A stretch of DNA of 64,000 nt, taken from Hygrocybe punicea. Its lineage: Eukaryota; Basidiomycota; Agaricomycetes; Agaricales; Hygrophoraceae. Position numbers and translations under genes: made by a program. Below the pieces are notes generated by a model. It did no database searches. It saw only the letters and a program-made list of their open reading frames with translations, and was not told the origin of the DNA. The number at the start of each line of letters is the position of its first letter. Within the stretch, counting starts at the first letter, position 1. This document shows positions 33,426 to 46,275 of the stretch, piece after piece. The stretch lies in contig OY744465.1 in assembly GCA_963556145.1 (NCBI GenBank), forward strand, positions 806,001 to 870,000. The letters are read 5' to 3'.

Positions 33426-34884
33426 ATGTCTGAAGATATGAATCCGTATGCGTCGGGATCTGGTCAATGTTGGCCACGCCAGGAAGAAGAGGATGCTCTG
33501 CAAGTTGGCCCGAGAAAAAAACCGTATGTAATTCCTGCCGCTCCGTCTATGCCACCAACTTGTGTCGTCTTGCCAGCTGCCTCACTGATCTGCTCATACA
33601 TCATGGACGACATTTCGGTCGCACGGAACATGCATTATGCAGCATCCGAACTCTGTTAAAGAACGGACTTCTCCGCATCAATAAGCTTGCGAGTGATACT
33701 AACAACGTTCTCACAATTCGGTATGTCTTACTAATTCGTTACACTAAATGAATGATTGGCCTCCACCAAAGGGAGGACAAAGAACATCGTGTTTTCCAAG
33801 CTCTTATTCAAATGATTCCTGGTCTTCAGAGCTGACTTTTGGCAAGCTCCGAAGAAGAACTTCGCCTAGTTGCTGATTTGGTGCGTCCGCCCTCGATCCA
33901 TCGTCGACAGCCTAAGTTACTGTCCTGTTCATGTAGATCCAGAAGGGAGTTTCTAGTGCAAGATTGGATGACACCAAGAGCCTAAAAGGTGTCATTATTG
34001 ATTGGATCACTCCCAAAGGACAATCTCTCGATCCCCCACTTGCGCGCAATATCAAAACGGATCGCGGTTTCAATCACGACAGCACAGGATACCTCCTCTG
34101 TCCAGCCGGACTTGACTGGTCAGATATTGAGTGTGCAATGTTCCTCTCACACTCAATGTGATCTCACATTTTCCAGGACAAAGGAAAATCTTCGAAATGG
34201 CCTTCTTCAGGTGTCAGGGGACCAGTGGCCGATATTCCTATATCATGAATACTCTTATGACCCAGACGATCCGTGGAAGGGCCTCCTCAGAAGCGCGATT
34301 ATTGTCTCGGTGAGTCCGCCGTCTCTTGGCTCGAATGTTTAATAACGCATGCTCGCAAACTAGGCATATAAACATATTTTCTTGTCCCCGAGTTCTGTTG
34401 GCAAGGAAGCTAGAGCTACACGTTCGGGGAATGCCCGTATTCATGGCATGACACGTGTAACGCAAGCATCTATTGCCTACATGGTCACTCAAGTGAGTAT
34501 ATGTCCGCAAACTGATGCAAGGATAACTCTAATATCCTCCAGGTTCATTTCAGTCTCTCGTCATCTCCTACGTTCTCAAGGACAGATACTGCAACCGATT
34601 CAGAGCAATTCTATGCCAGCATCTTGGAGCTCCTGCAAGATCCTGATGAAGCAGATGAAGTCAACGATCTCTTGGAATGGTGGAATCGGTGAGCCCAACA
34701 ATGCTGGAAGCCAAACAGTGTCTTCAATACTGACATTCCCCACAGTATGATCTTTCCAAATCATTTGCCACTACTGGTTGCCCCTGCTCAGAACAGTGTT
34801 CTAGCCAAAATTCGAGCCAAGCAAGCTGCGGTGAAGGCTGTTCAATGTCTTGACACTAACATCAGGCCAGAAAATCCGCTGTAG
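33426..34884 (+). pseudogene. DUF6698-family protein with one in-frame stop
   Basis: About seven exons encode a protein matching DUF6698 as I know it. Segments are HHGRHFGRTEHALCSIRTLLKNGLLRI (about 33600), EHRVFQALIQMIPGL, DDTKSLKGVIIDWITPKGQSLDPPLARNIKTDRGFNHD (about 33970), LLCPAGLDWSDIE, VSGDQWPIFLYHEYSYDPDDPWKGLL (about 34210), ATRSGNARIHGMTRVTQASIAYMVTQV and SEQFYASILELLQDPDEADEVNDLLEWWNR, with the stop at 34882-34884. An in-frame TGA at 33833-33835 falls where relatives tend to have Arg. The N-terminal 40 residues lie in a shifted frame. The family is transposon-linked in agaricomycetes and its function is unknown. Confidence 0.68.
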
Positions 34885-36468
34885 GTCAGTCTGATAGTTG
34901 CTGGATCTCACAGTGGATGTACCGTCGTCTCAATTTTGTACAGTCTATGCTCGAAAGAAATATATATTTCTCATCACTAGTCCTCTTTATCGTACTGTCC
35001 TGTAATGAGAAAGGCTACAAGCCTCCAGTGAAATTGACAGCTCCGGTTCTCATAATTATAACCGTCGCAAACCAGCTCCATGCTGGCCTGATTTCAATCA
35101 TTCTGCTGCTAGATTGTAATTTGCTAATGTGCAATCAAACTCGTCGGGTGAAATCTTGCCGATGACACTAGTCCCCTAGGCCTTGCAAGTCATCAGTCGA
35201 GAAACGGCACCAGACAGACTCGAGAGAACGAATGATCACCGGCCCAGTTTTGCCATGGAGGTGTATTTCACGAATGAAACGGAGATGACAAACTCTTGCT
35301 GAATTTGAAAGAGCAAGTACATCCATGATATATAGATGACCAATGACAATTTAGAGTCTGTATTGTTTTGTAGGACTGCAGTAGAAACGCCGTACGACTT
35401 GTCAGTTACGGGCAAGGTACCGGTGATTACCAGACAGATACGTATGCGATCGCTCACCATTACTGATCGTGCATCGCCAGACATAAAGCCTTGATGGCAG
35501 CATCAATTCCAAAATGTCCTTACATGATCAGATTTCTCACGCTAATGCTGGCCCAAGCACCCAGGTACGATTAACCCTACTAGGATGATTTTTGCATTTA
35601 TAGATTACTTTTCATCCTAGAGTAAATGACCTAATAGTAGTTTGTTTTCACCTGGATCTGGTGATTTTTGGCCTGTAATAGGTTAATTGTACCGCGACCC
35701 TAGGTCAATCTAATGGGTGACGTTCAACCTGACTCACGATCACAGTGATCATCCATTATCATCCATGAGCACCGGTGAGAACCAGTGCGCACAATGCGCA
35801 GCATCATGCAGCACAAACATGCACCAACAATCACAGAACCAAGGATAACTGGTCTGCACCATGCTGCACGCTGAAACACTGCGCCACACATTTCAACTTT
35901 TCTGTGTGATGTCATGCGATACTCTGCCAAGAATTCTATTTCAGAGCGCTGTCGCTGTCTCGGACCAATTTGGGAGGTGGGAGGCGGGTTAGCCAAAACT
36001 CTTCATTATTAAGTACAGCTACCCATCTCCTATTCTTTCATACTTGTCGGTTCGCATCCTCTCCCATTTTCCATTTCCCTCCAATTCCATCATCTGACAT
36101 CTGCCACTTCCAGCACACAGAGCAGTCTCATCCTTGGCGAGCGCCAAGACAAATTCAGAGCTGCACAAGAGAAGCACCCACTGTCCCTCCCTCCATCAAG
36201 GAATTCTCGCAGTGCGTCACCCATCTAATCTACCATAGGATTAGCACCAAAACCTGATCTGGTCTGACGTCAGCGGCACATTGATGGACAACAGCAGCCC
36301 CCTCGTGCCGCTGCTCTGGACCATACTCAAGCTCCGTCCATTGTATGAGGATGGGAACAACAAGTGGGATGACGTACTGGGAGTCTGGGCAGCCAGCCAA
36401 CAGTAACGAAAGATGTAACAGCCAGCCATGCACACATTCTTATTGTATAAATATGACATGAAATATCA
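34885..36468. other. No supported gene; repeat-like words
   Basis: 35700-35890 carries GATCATCC, GAGCACCGGTGAGAACCAG and GTGC-rich words similar to the subterminal DNA of element B. This could be the remains of another element end. An 80-residue minus-strand ORF at 35236-35484 has no support. Confidence 0.45.
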
Positions 36469-38133
36469 GTGCTTTCGCATCTTACGCCTATGGCAGCTTT
36501 GCGACGATCACACCAACAGCTTTCAGCTCATGTCCAAGTCAGAGACGATGAAATAGTAGCCCTGACAGATCCTACAAGATTGTTGAGAGCCGAACAAGTG
36601 AGCACAGCAGCTGAAGCTGCTATTCTAGTTCACAGCGACACCGACTCAGATGGTTTCTCTTCAGGAACAATCACCCCAGCTGGTATGTCAAAGCTACGGG
36701 ATCTACATTGCAAGACCAACTGATAATATCACTGCATCCTGAAGACGGTGTCGTGGCTCCTGTTATATCTCCTAGCCCCAACAGAGGATCTGCTCACAAC
36801 ATGTTCCTCCCACCAGCAGCGGCCACACCTCCACCCCGACACAGACGTCAATTAGACCATCTCCCGAATAATGACGATCTATTTCAGTCCTTTCTGGCTC
36901 ATCTTCATGCAACAAACCGAGTTTTCATACCTCCTCCTGGGTATAATAATGTCCCACTCTTGTGCAATCCCCAAAGCCCATCCTTATCACTGCAACCACT
37001 TGAGGAGGAGGAGTCCGTTCTATCATTCACACCTGATACTGCTAGATTCACCCCGAATTCCAGCATTTCCGACTTTCTTGTCACGGAATTCATTGGCCTG
37101 CACCGAGGAAATCTCAGACGTAGCTACATCCAGGGTGGATTGGTACTTGGATCCGCTCCTTGTGCTCTTGACATTGTAGAAGCCCTTTTTGCATGCGATT
37201 GTATCCCTGGCTGTATCATATCCAAGTGGCCTCAGGGAGAGATATTCATTGGGACATCTCGGCATCCTATAGATATAGAATCCGATGACTACCAACATCA
37301 TTCAACCCAATTCCATGAGATTGGGTGTCTCCATGGTGTGTTGGACATTGAGCTACCAAGGGCAGAATTTGACGCGGTTCTTCAACCTGCTGTAGACTCG
37401 GACTGCCATACCCGGTTAATAGAGACCCATGGTCTTGATGGAGCTGAGCAGATATATGTTCTATACCTTTGGGAAGAGGTGATCTCAGCGAGTCATTCAC
37501 AGACGACCAACTAAATAATCCCAACAGGACATTAGGGATGAAGACTCTAGCATGCACGACCCTCCTGCTGTGCCAGCCCCACCCAAAACCATCCCTAGTA
37601 CCCCCCATTCACCACCCGCTGAATTGTATCTCAACAAGCATTTCCCTACGCAAAGGAAATTCCTGCAAAACCTAGTATTGCAAAACTATGGCGTAGCATA
37701 TAGGCATTGTCTCACCGAACGCACTCTTCGATCTGTGGCTGAACTTGTTGGCATCGTCTGGCCAATGAAGGGGGCCATCAAGCCGAAGACATTCCCTGAC
37801 ACTGGTCTCACCATCAAACTTGATGACCTGGCACGATGGGTCGGGATCAATCCTGGCTCTTTCAAGAATATTCGAGCTAGCATTGCAAAGGCCAGGGTTG
37901 CGCGAGAGCACTTAAAAAGACAGAGTGTTTCATCACTGGACAAAATAGATGCATCCTCTATCAATATCCTCAAGGTTTTGCTGTCTGGTAGCCCAGTGGA
38001 GTATCCAGATTTGAGCAAAAGTTTCAATATGGAAGAAGGCGAGTGGGATGCAATTCGGATGACTGGAGACAGCCTGGACAAGCTTGTTAAGCGGGTGATT
38101 AACAAGTACGGTAGCAATGGCGATCTCATGTAA
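36469..38133 (+). CDS. Hypothetical protein, multi-exon
   Basis: Exon 1 starts at 36469 or the Met at 36490, and its intron runs from about 36682 to 36741. Exon 2 (to about 37479) encodes a Pro-rich segment, then SNFL-like HRGNLRRSYIQGGLVLGSAPCALDIVEALFACDCIPGC. Exon 3 starts at about 37530 (DIRDEDSSMHDPP) and runs to 38133, with YLNKHFPTQRKFLQNLVLQNYGVAYRHCLTERTLRSVAELVGIVWPM and TIKLDDLARWVGINPGSFKNIRASIAKAR. The C-terminal part looks helical and could bind DNA, but I recognise no domain. The frame is intact. It is co-oriented with DUF6698 upstream and the viroplasmin gene downstream. Confidence 0.5.
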
Positions 38134-38244
38134 TGCCCAATATAAACTCTGGAATTCTATCAACTTCGGCGGTTACTTCGCCACCTGGGGTTAGGTGTTT
38201 ACAACCAAAACTTGTCACGGTCTTCCTTTTTCCTTTCTATTGCC

Positions 38245-39828
38245 ATGAAGATCGGTAAGTTGCTTTCTTATATTTCAAGTCTACCTCAAATGACCGTTGC
38301 TTCAGAGACCATAGCACCATCACTTCCACCATCTCCCAAATCATTGGTTTCATCAATCCTGTTCTCTGCCTCATCTCCGTCGATATGCTCAACTCCATCT
38401 CCTGACAACGATTTCCTTAGTGAGGACCGCTTTGCTGTGACTGAAAACCCACATTGGCGTGGACCAGTGGTACCAAACCCAGCAAGGCCACCCAAATATG
38501 CCGCATATGCCGTTTATAATGGACGCAAGATGGGCATCTTTCATTCCTGGTACGTAGTTCCCTTCCTTCGGTCCCCCCACGATTGACAGTCACAATAGGT
38601 CTACCTGCAGCCAACAGACAGACCGCTTCCCCTCCAGTCAGTATAAAGGTTTTCGTACCATCAGTGGCGCAGAAGAAGCATACGAGAATGCTGTAGCTTT
38701 AGGAAATGTTGGCCCCCCTCCACCTGCCATCCGGTGTAGAGGGTCCTCGACCCTCTGAGGCCGTAACATCGATATCTAGCGAATCCGCTTGAACCCGACG
38801 TAACCCGACGCAACCCGATGCATACCGACTAGCACGGCCGCTCACGTACCTGGTCGGTCTATCTCGTAAACTCACGGAACTTCAAATATCAAAGATAGAT
38901 CTCATCGGACTGGGATCCCGACATCGGACTTGCCTTATTCACGCCTAGCGTCTCCCTTATGGGGATATAGTAAAGTATATTGCATCTTTTACGGTTTTTT
39001 ATATCTTCCACCCATTTTCCCTGTCATCGTCGCCTCGCAACGCTCTTCCTACTTCCCCATTTTTATTCTCCTTTGTTTCCTCTCAACGGCCGAGGACTCT
39101 CGTCCGAATCTAGGTACAGAAATTTGTAGTATAAAAACGGTGCCCAAGCGCCGTCTCATAATAAGAAACCAGTTCCCCCATTTCCTCTCTCTGAGAATTA
39201 GTCTCTCGGTAAAATCCATCGCACACATTGCTCGTCGGATTCCTCAACGCCCTCCCCGTCGTTCTACCGCCTTTATCTCTACGTCCCTCGTCACCCGACA
39301 CCCGACCCGCCGTACCCAACATCGTCGGCTTCGTCAGCTTCGATCGGTCTCGATAGATTTCAGTAGTTTACTCGGCGGCTTCATACCTTTTATATCCTAT
39401 TATCTTACTGAAGCTTGTTAGACTATTCCTAGTCACTTCTACGCTGACCCCACAGGCCTAGGATTATTATTCCGCAGCCACCCCGACCTCGCCTTTACAC
39501 CGGTCAACCCCCACCAGTCTCAGGACAGCTTCATTAACCCCCACTGTAACCTCGAACACGCATCTTCTACCAGAGTCGCAGCCAGATGCCTTTTGGGTTG
39601 TGATCCATGGCGTTTCACCAGGTGTTTATGAAGGATGGTAATTCCTTTGCCTATCTAGGTCTTTTCTGTCATCTAACACTGCCTGCCAGTACTAGAGCAG
39701 AGCTTGCACTAGGCCACGCCAGAGGACATCTCATCCTTCGTGCTTGTAGTGCAGCTGATGGTAATGCACTTTTTGTTCAACAATACATGGCAGGTGAGGT
39801 AGATAGACTACACATTTCTTTTGCTTAG
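38245..39828 (+). pseudogene. Two viroplasmin-like (RNase H1 N-terminal) domains, gene split by an insertion
   Basis: After a short first exon (38245-38254) and an intron, exon 2 has a Ser/Pro leader. The domain YAAYAVYNGRKMGIFHSW follows (about 38505-38551), continued after an intron by STCSQQTDRFPSSQYKGFRTISGAEEAYENAVALG (about 38600-38705). This is the viroplasmin/RNase H1 N-terminal fold, known to bind RNA-DNA hybrids or dsRNA. A second, more divergent unit FWVVIHGVSPGVYEGW appears at about 39594-39641, then ADGNALFVQQYMAG, with a stop at 39828. Between the two lies about 850 bp of non-coding, LTR-like DNA. No RNase H catalytic domain is visible, so the gene may have been a stand-alone nucleic-acid binder. 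Confidence 0.6.
38735..39585. mobile_element. Probable LTR-like insertion
   Basis: The segment begins near TGTAGAGGGTCCTCGACC. It contains a TATA-like AGTATAAAAACGG at about 39128 with pyrimidine-rich DNA on both sides, and interrupts the viroplasmin gene. I could not fix the right end or a target duplication, so a solo LTR is only the best guess. Confidence 0.4.
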
Positions 39829-40203
39829 CCCTGTTCTTTCCTTCTCAGGCATTTCTGTAATTGATTGTGGTGGGATTTCGAGTTCAGTTGTCTGACCCAT
39901 GTATGTATGTTTTACTGCCCGCCAATGTCTCTAAAAGCGTGATCCGAACTAAAGTCACATGATACCTGTTTCTTTCATACCAACCATCCACCCAAAATCG
40001 ATGGTGGACCGGCTCAAAAACATTCGTGCGCTTACTACGTACTCGAGGAGCGAGTGAGGTTAGCTTTGAGAACACAAGTAGGAGATGCTGTGTGACTCGG
40101 CCAACAGAGGGAAGAGGTGATGATGTTGATGTCGACAGCAGAACGCGTAAGCTATCATTTTACATTCCTGTGAGTAATTAACATTATTGCAATTGTTTTT
40201 CAG

Positions 40204-41791
40204 ATGCAGGATGTTGTCCCAGACAAGGAGTACGATGTCCTGCAAAGGAGTCTTGCAGATATGGTCGACGCCCTTGATGAAGCCTCGCACCAGTCAATGG
40301 ATCCACCAGAAGACATAGAATTAAATGTTTGTAGTCGACTGTCCCATGGAAAGGTGGTACGGCCAAAGGTCATCATTGATCCTACATTCCTTTCTTTTGC
40401 GTTGGAACTGAGAGGACCTCGTCACCTGAGCAAGGTTTTAAGTTGCCACCCCCGTACTGTTTGCCGCTGTGCACTGGAATTGGGGATGGCTAGTGCAGGG
40501 GCCCCTGTCTACAGAGATGTTATGGCATTTGATGGTTCCAGTAGTCGCATCTGGACATCAACTACATCACCAGTCACAGCCTTCTCCGACGACGAACTGG
40601 ATCGTGAAGTAGCCGCAGCTTTGGAGGTATTTCCTCAATTCGGACATCGAATGATCTGTGGTTACCTCCGTGCCAAAGGTTACCGAGTGCCAATTACAAG
40701 AATATCTAGTTCGTACTTTTGTGTCCATGGAACCCCAGCACCGTTTGGGCCCAGACAAATAGAGAGGAGGGTATATTCAGTACCAGGTGTGAACTCACTC
40801 TGGCATCATGACGGCCAGCATGGTAAGTTATTCATGTATGGATTGATTTTTTGGTTACTAAAACGGAGCTATAGGCTTGATTCGCTGGAAACTCGTAACA
40901 CACGCCTTTATTGATGGGAAATCACACCTAATCACGGGCATCAAAGTCAGCAACAACAATCGAGCTATGACGGTCCTGCAAGTCTTCGAAGATGCAGTGT
41001 TATCACATGGCTGGCCAAGTCGCATGAGAGGGGATCACGGTACAGAGAATATGGAATGTGCTAAACATATGGAAGAGATCAAGGGTCCGGGAAGGGGTTC
41101 ATATATATTCAGCCGGTTTGTCATATTTTTCACTTGTTACCATCAACTAATGTTGTCGACTGATGTTGCAATCGGTTTCATTCACAGAAGTGTACACAAC
41201 ATGCGAATCGAGAGGTTGTGGTACGACTTCACTCAGGGAGTCGGCGGCAAGTGGAAGGACTTTTTTATCGAGTTAGAATTCCATCATGGACTGGACCCCG
41301 ACAATCCTGCACACATCTGGCTCCTGCAATTTCTTTTCCTACTGATGATCAATCAGGATGTAGCTGAATGGGCTGAGGTATGGAATGCTCACAAGATCCA
41401 GCTTCGAGGGGAGAGAGATCAAAGTCCCCATGAGATGTTCCTCTTTGGGATGGTTGAGAATGGCCCTCGGGGTCTTGCTTATTTGCAGCAGCAGCAAGAT
41501 GAAGCGGACGTGGATCTTGCAACATATGGTATAGATTGGGAAGTGCAGGAGGACCCTGTCTTGATGAGACACTTCGTCAACAACAATCCGCAGCATGGGA
41601 TTGATGTTGCTCCTGCAGAGGATGTATGTGATTCGCCCGACTCCCCGTTGACCGTAGAGCAACAGCAGACACTCAAGCAGCTGATTGGCAAAGTTGTTGA
41701 CGTGACCTCCAGAAATATGACCATCTGGCGATTAATCTGGCAGATAGGATTTGATTTATGTCATGACCTAGCAAGGATTGATCATGCATAA
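40204..41791 (+). CDS. Integrase-core (rve-like, D,D,E) protein
   Basis: There are three exons: 40204-40822, 40875 to about 41115, and 41188-41791. A helix-turn-helix-like stretch LSKVLSCHPRTVCRCALELGM precedes the core. Catalytic candidates are D in WHHDGQHG (residue about 203), D in MRGDHGTEN (about 41028) and E in RIERLWYDF (about 41213). This layout and wording match the integrase core family that is abundant in agaricomycetes. The C-terminus contains QSPHEMFLFGM and a GIDWEVQEDP segment. The frame is open across both introns and all three acidic residues are present, so the enzyme may be active. Retroviral-type integrases and Polinton integrases make 5-6 bp duplications, which agrees with GTTCCT at the ends of element B. 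It is convergent with the gene 45651-41930. Confidence 0.82.
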
Positions 41792-41929
41792 TGTAATGTA
41801 CTCGTTCAACTAAGCTTTCGTGAATTAAGTATGCAACAAATAAAATTTTCTGGTAAAAGATGGTACATGCGGCACATTCTAAGTTAACGGGAAAGGCTGC
41901 AGTGATTAAATTGGGTCACGAATGTGAAA

Positions 41930-44900
41930 TCAACGAGAATTGTAGTGTCCATGTTGGAGAATCATCTGCGAATGGAACCATGAGTCGAAAAGAGTGTCAG
42001 ACTGCTCATTCAAATGGCATGTCTCCATCATTGCATTATCAAGCCATGCATTGAATGTCACCTCCACATGTCGGTCACATGTATGGAAGTCCAAAGGAGG
42101 TTCAGGTATCCATGTGTCAAGGTCATAAGAATAATGATCTGCACAGGTGAAGACAAGCTGGGAGTGAATTGAAATCAGGCCGATGAGCTCAGTGGGTGGC
42201 AAGTACATTACCTCCAGTTTCGTCTGTGTATTTAATGGCAACAAATCAGAATCTTTTATAGCCAGAAGAAAGAGGCAACATCTAAGGAGACAGTCCCCGA
42301 AATCCTTGGCAAAATCCTCTTGGGAGATTGCAGCGCCTTTCAACGGGAGAGGGTGACCAATGCCGACAAGGTATCTCTTCACTCGTAACTGGAAAATGTC
42401 AAAGAGGAGGATGTTGATCTCCAATTCATCTGCTGTAGTGGAAAAGCTGAGTCGTTCCAAAATTTGCTCGACATTAGTGATGCGACGATTGTACATTCCA
42501 GCCAAAAGCAGATGGAGGTAGGATGAGCCTTCCTTGACAACAGAGAAGGTCTGTGAAGATCCTATTAGTAGTAATCTTCCCGAAGAGTAATCCTAACACA
42601 CATCTATAAATTTATTGCGACCAAAGATAGTCATATCAAATCCTTCCCTAAATGCGAGGAATTCAGGATGGTTCCATGGGTCAGCATGTCCTATCAATAC
42701 TGAGGCTAGGAGAGCACGTGTCATCGATCTGTGAAATTTCGGTGTGCGAGCTGTGTGGAAGGCCGAAACCTAATCAAAAACTTTCAGTAATTAATAGGAC
42801 GGAATAGAAAACCATATACTACGCACGTCAACCATGCCCAAATAATGCACAAGCAAAAGATAAACAGGATCTTTGAACACAGGTGTTTCCAAAATATCCG
42901 AACACAAGAAGTGAAACCAAGGCTTCAAAATGTTGGCTGAATCTGGGTCCAAGGCTTTGATATATGTGAACTCGAGATCCATGCAGGTATTGTGGCCATG
43001 CACAATGGCAAGAATCCACCATGGCATGATGGGATCGGGTGCCACACCTAACGTGAACATGTGAATAGCAGCCAAGCTGCCGCACACCCAAAAGTCCCGC
43101 TTTCTCATCGACATTTCAACAGAAGCCAGAGGCCAGAGAAGAGGAATTTTATAATCTTCCTTCACCCCCCACAGCGTAGTGTCATCCGTGAGAAGCTTGA
43201 TAGACTCTTGCATCAGCCCTCGCTGAGGGCCATGGCCAACTGCATGTTGGGATACAGGGTCTGACGCCTTCATATATCTATGCATGAAGTGTCAGTTGAC
43301 TAACACATCTGCCCATTAGGACATTGCTTACATGCTGATGTCCCAGAACGGCTCCAGGAATGCTCCCACTTCGCAAAGACTGCATGTCACACCAGGTTGT
43401 GGATAGAATGAAACCAGTTCAGCCTTGTATTTGAATCTAAAAAGATCGATAACCGTCTTGGATATTGCAGTGGTGTTCGGTCCTGAGATGCAAACGACTT
43501 GTGCCTCTGGATGAAGTGAGATGTTCATTCTAATTGATGTCTGCCATCCCTCAACGTCATCATCTGTTGCCTTTGGAACATAGACGTAGGGGGGTGACTC
43601 CACAACTCTAGATGCGGTTGGCACTGCAGAAAAAGACACCACTGGTACTGTTCGTGGAGGAACATGGATGGGAATTGGTACACCCATCAATGGAGTGGGA
43701 GCGGGAACAGGATGGGGATGGGGATGGGGACGGGGATGGGGATGAGGATGGGAGCGGGGCAGAGGATTAGATTGTGCAGCGGAAGGTGTAGGTGCTACAG
43801 TCCCAGAGTTTGGCAAGGACATAGCATTATGCACTGCCTCGAAGCACTGTCGGTTGCTCGGAGGCTCTCCATTCTAGGTATGTGAGTTGTCAGCTGGAAC
43901 AGCTTGGTCAATAGATTACTTACAATAACAAACACTGACCGTGCACACGACTCTCCAATAACACTGGTGGTTGGCAGGCCCTGATTGCGATGTTGCTCAT
44001 CTTCATTCTGTGGGGAGAGGTATTATAAGGATGGTCACCGGCCATGCCATATTGCATTGCTTACCACCGGGATACGGGGTGACTGTTCTCATGACATCTG
44101 AGAACTGGAATTTTCCACCCACTCAGACTGTTCATGAGCCAAGTTCTTTCAATGTCAAGTTCAGCGAAAATCCATTTATAGGAGATGACCATTTCAGAGA
44201 ACTCACAAGAGGGATTCTCAGGCACATTGTAAGGCAGTGGGCTGGCTCTTGAGTTTGCAGCGTGAGGCCTTGAAGCACACGCCATGGGAAACATGCATGT
44301 ATGACCGTGTCATTGGCGTGGAGGTCAAATGCAGTGAGTGGTCCCTGCAGATTGCCGTAGCTTGGTGCTTATGGCCGGTTCAGTCGAGATTCACAGATAT
44401 AAAAATTGGAATACATACCAAGGAAGAGCATTTGGATTGTGGGATTGACTGGGTTTTTGACCTTTTGACTGATCTGCAATAGGGAGGGGTGATCGAACTC
44501 CCAGGCAACGAGATCCGCTGGCTTAAATTGACGGGACGTCGCAGGCTGGTTGCTTCTTGGGTACACTAAATGCCAAGGAAGGTGATGGTAGTCCCGACCA
44601 GTAGGGTAGGCTGGAGGAACCTGGATATTCCTGGATAGGAGATGTCGGTGAAGCTCGGTATCAAGCTGCTGCCAAACCTGACCAGATGTGGGGAACACAA
44701 CACGAAAAACTAATCCAGCCTTAACTAATGCAGCAATGAGTGTCGGTATTTCAACATTCTTCCACCGGTATTGTCCTGATGGATAAGCGGCAAGTTCGAA
44801 CTCAGTTTCATCCTGTATAAAGTCTGACAAGTTAGATTGGGTATAAATATGAATATAACAAGACATGAACCATGAATGGGAGGAACAGGATCTGGTACTC

Positions 44901-45651
44901 TGCGTCTTCATTCTGTACTATGGCCGAAGAGCCAGTTGGTGTAGTAGCGCCACCTCTTCCCCTACGAGAGCCGGATGCTCGTGAGTTCTGAACTGTTGGT
45001 GTTTGATGTTGGGGGAGGTTTCAATGAGTGCTAGCCATTCGCTGGCTTTGCAAGCTGCCAACATCTGAGGTGGGTCATAAGAAGGCGTGGATGGGAGGCT
45101 GTGAGTTTAATGCCGTTGAAGTTGACGGTGTGTGCACGGCACCGGCAGGTGAGGTGGTTGAAGTAAGAGAGGAGGCTCTGGCAATGGCGTCAGGATGTGG
45201 GATCCAAGAATGTAAGGCATACTTACATTGGCGGAATTTGACTGTGAGCCATCCAACCGGCTCCACATAGACATATACTAAGATACGTCCAGGCTACTTC
45301 CACCTGAAATTATTGGCGTCAGTTCTTGCAAGAGTCAACGGGTCAAGAAAATAAACCCGCACCGTGAAAAAACCCTGGCAATGCGAGCGCATGGAGGGTC
45401 CATGACACATATCATAATTTGGGTCATTTTCGTTCACAACGTACTTGTGCATTAAGTAGGGGTGGCCGCATAGGCAGGATATTTGAGCACCGGATGACAG
45501 AGGAAGCTATATAAATCCAATTAAATAATATCTGGTGGTATTTGCAGGGACATACCATGGATATGGTGCCATTGCCTGGGTCAATGAAACAGTAGCCTGT
45601 GCATTCCTGACCAGAGCAACATTCGCCCCGTTCAGGTAGAGGGTTAGACAT
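41930..45651 (-). CDS. Large multi-exon protein with N-terminal Cys-rich motif, transposon-associated
   Basis: Reading from 45651, the N-terminus has CCSGQECTGYCF and then CLCGHPYLMHKYV, a likely zinc-binding unit. Later exons give FELAAYPSGQYRWKNVEIPTLIAALVKAGLVFRVVFPTSGQVWQQLD (about 44690-44820), a Pro-His repeat HPHPHPRPHPHPHP (about 43690-43750), WQTSIRMNISLHPEAQVVCISG (about 43490-43550) and PLASVEMSMRKRDFWVCGSLAAIHMFTLG (about 43045-43140). The C-terminal part is HPEFLAFREGFDMTIFGRNKFIDV (about 42605-42680) followed by SYLHLLLAGMYNRR. The C-terminal half resembles HECT-domain-like proteins that are frequent near agaricomycete transposons. I cannot confirm a catalytic cysteine. The exon chain is approximate, with about nine exons, and the coding end near 41930 is an estimate. 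Confidence 0.45.
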
Positions 45652-46275
45652 TGTGAGATAGATGAATATGGAGAAGTGAATAATGGAGAAAAGGAGTGTT
45701 AGTATGGAAGTGTTTATTATTAGCAGAATTAGGTGAAAGAGATCTAGACAGAGGTAGACGACAGAGGAACTGGTCGAAAGGAATGAGGATAATATTAAGT
45801 GAAAAAAAAAGACGATGGTTCGGGTGTAAGAGGCAAGGTCACAGTTCGTGACATTATGAAGAAATTGTACTGGAAGGTACATGGTGCGTAAGAGTGCGGA
45901 ATTGTGCGGGGCAATGCCTGCTAGTGTGCAAGACAATCTTGAGCACATTGGAGCATGATGCGGCATGGTGCAGTCAGGTGCGTGTGAAATTTCTGACACA
46001 TTGAGATGCACAGCCCAGCACGAATCACATCAGGATGCACCGTGATGCATATTGAGATTGGTTAAGCATCGTGACGCACAGTGCAGCACCAATTATAATG
46101 CATTCTCATGTTGGTGTGAAAACTTGTTTTAATACATTATCATGGGTGCAGCACTGTGATTAGGGATTCCGCACTGTGCAGTGCAGTGCTTCATTGTGAA
46201 ATAGTATGCAGCTCAGTGCATAATTGTGCAATGGGGTGCATGAGTGTGCACACGGGTGCTTGGAGATTTTCTAAC
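45652..46275. other. Right subterminal region of element B
   Basis: No gene is seen. From 45890 the DNA is dense in GTGCA, GCACAGTGCAGCACC and TGATGCAC words, often in both orientations. Such arrays could be binding sites for an integrase or transposase, or unstable tandem remnants. Confidence 0.5.

Noticed and set aside
35236..35484. Minus-strand ORF of 82 residues
   Set aside because: It has no motif, no partner exon and no repeat support.
40204..41791. Integrase gene as part of an LTR retrotransposon
   Set aside because: There is no reverse transcriptase, RNase H or protease around it, the gene has spliceosomal introns, and its wording matches the stand-alone integrase-core family.
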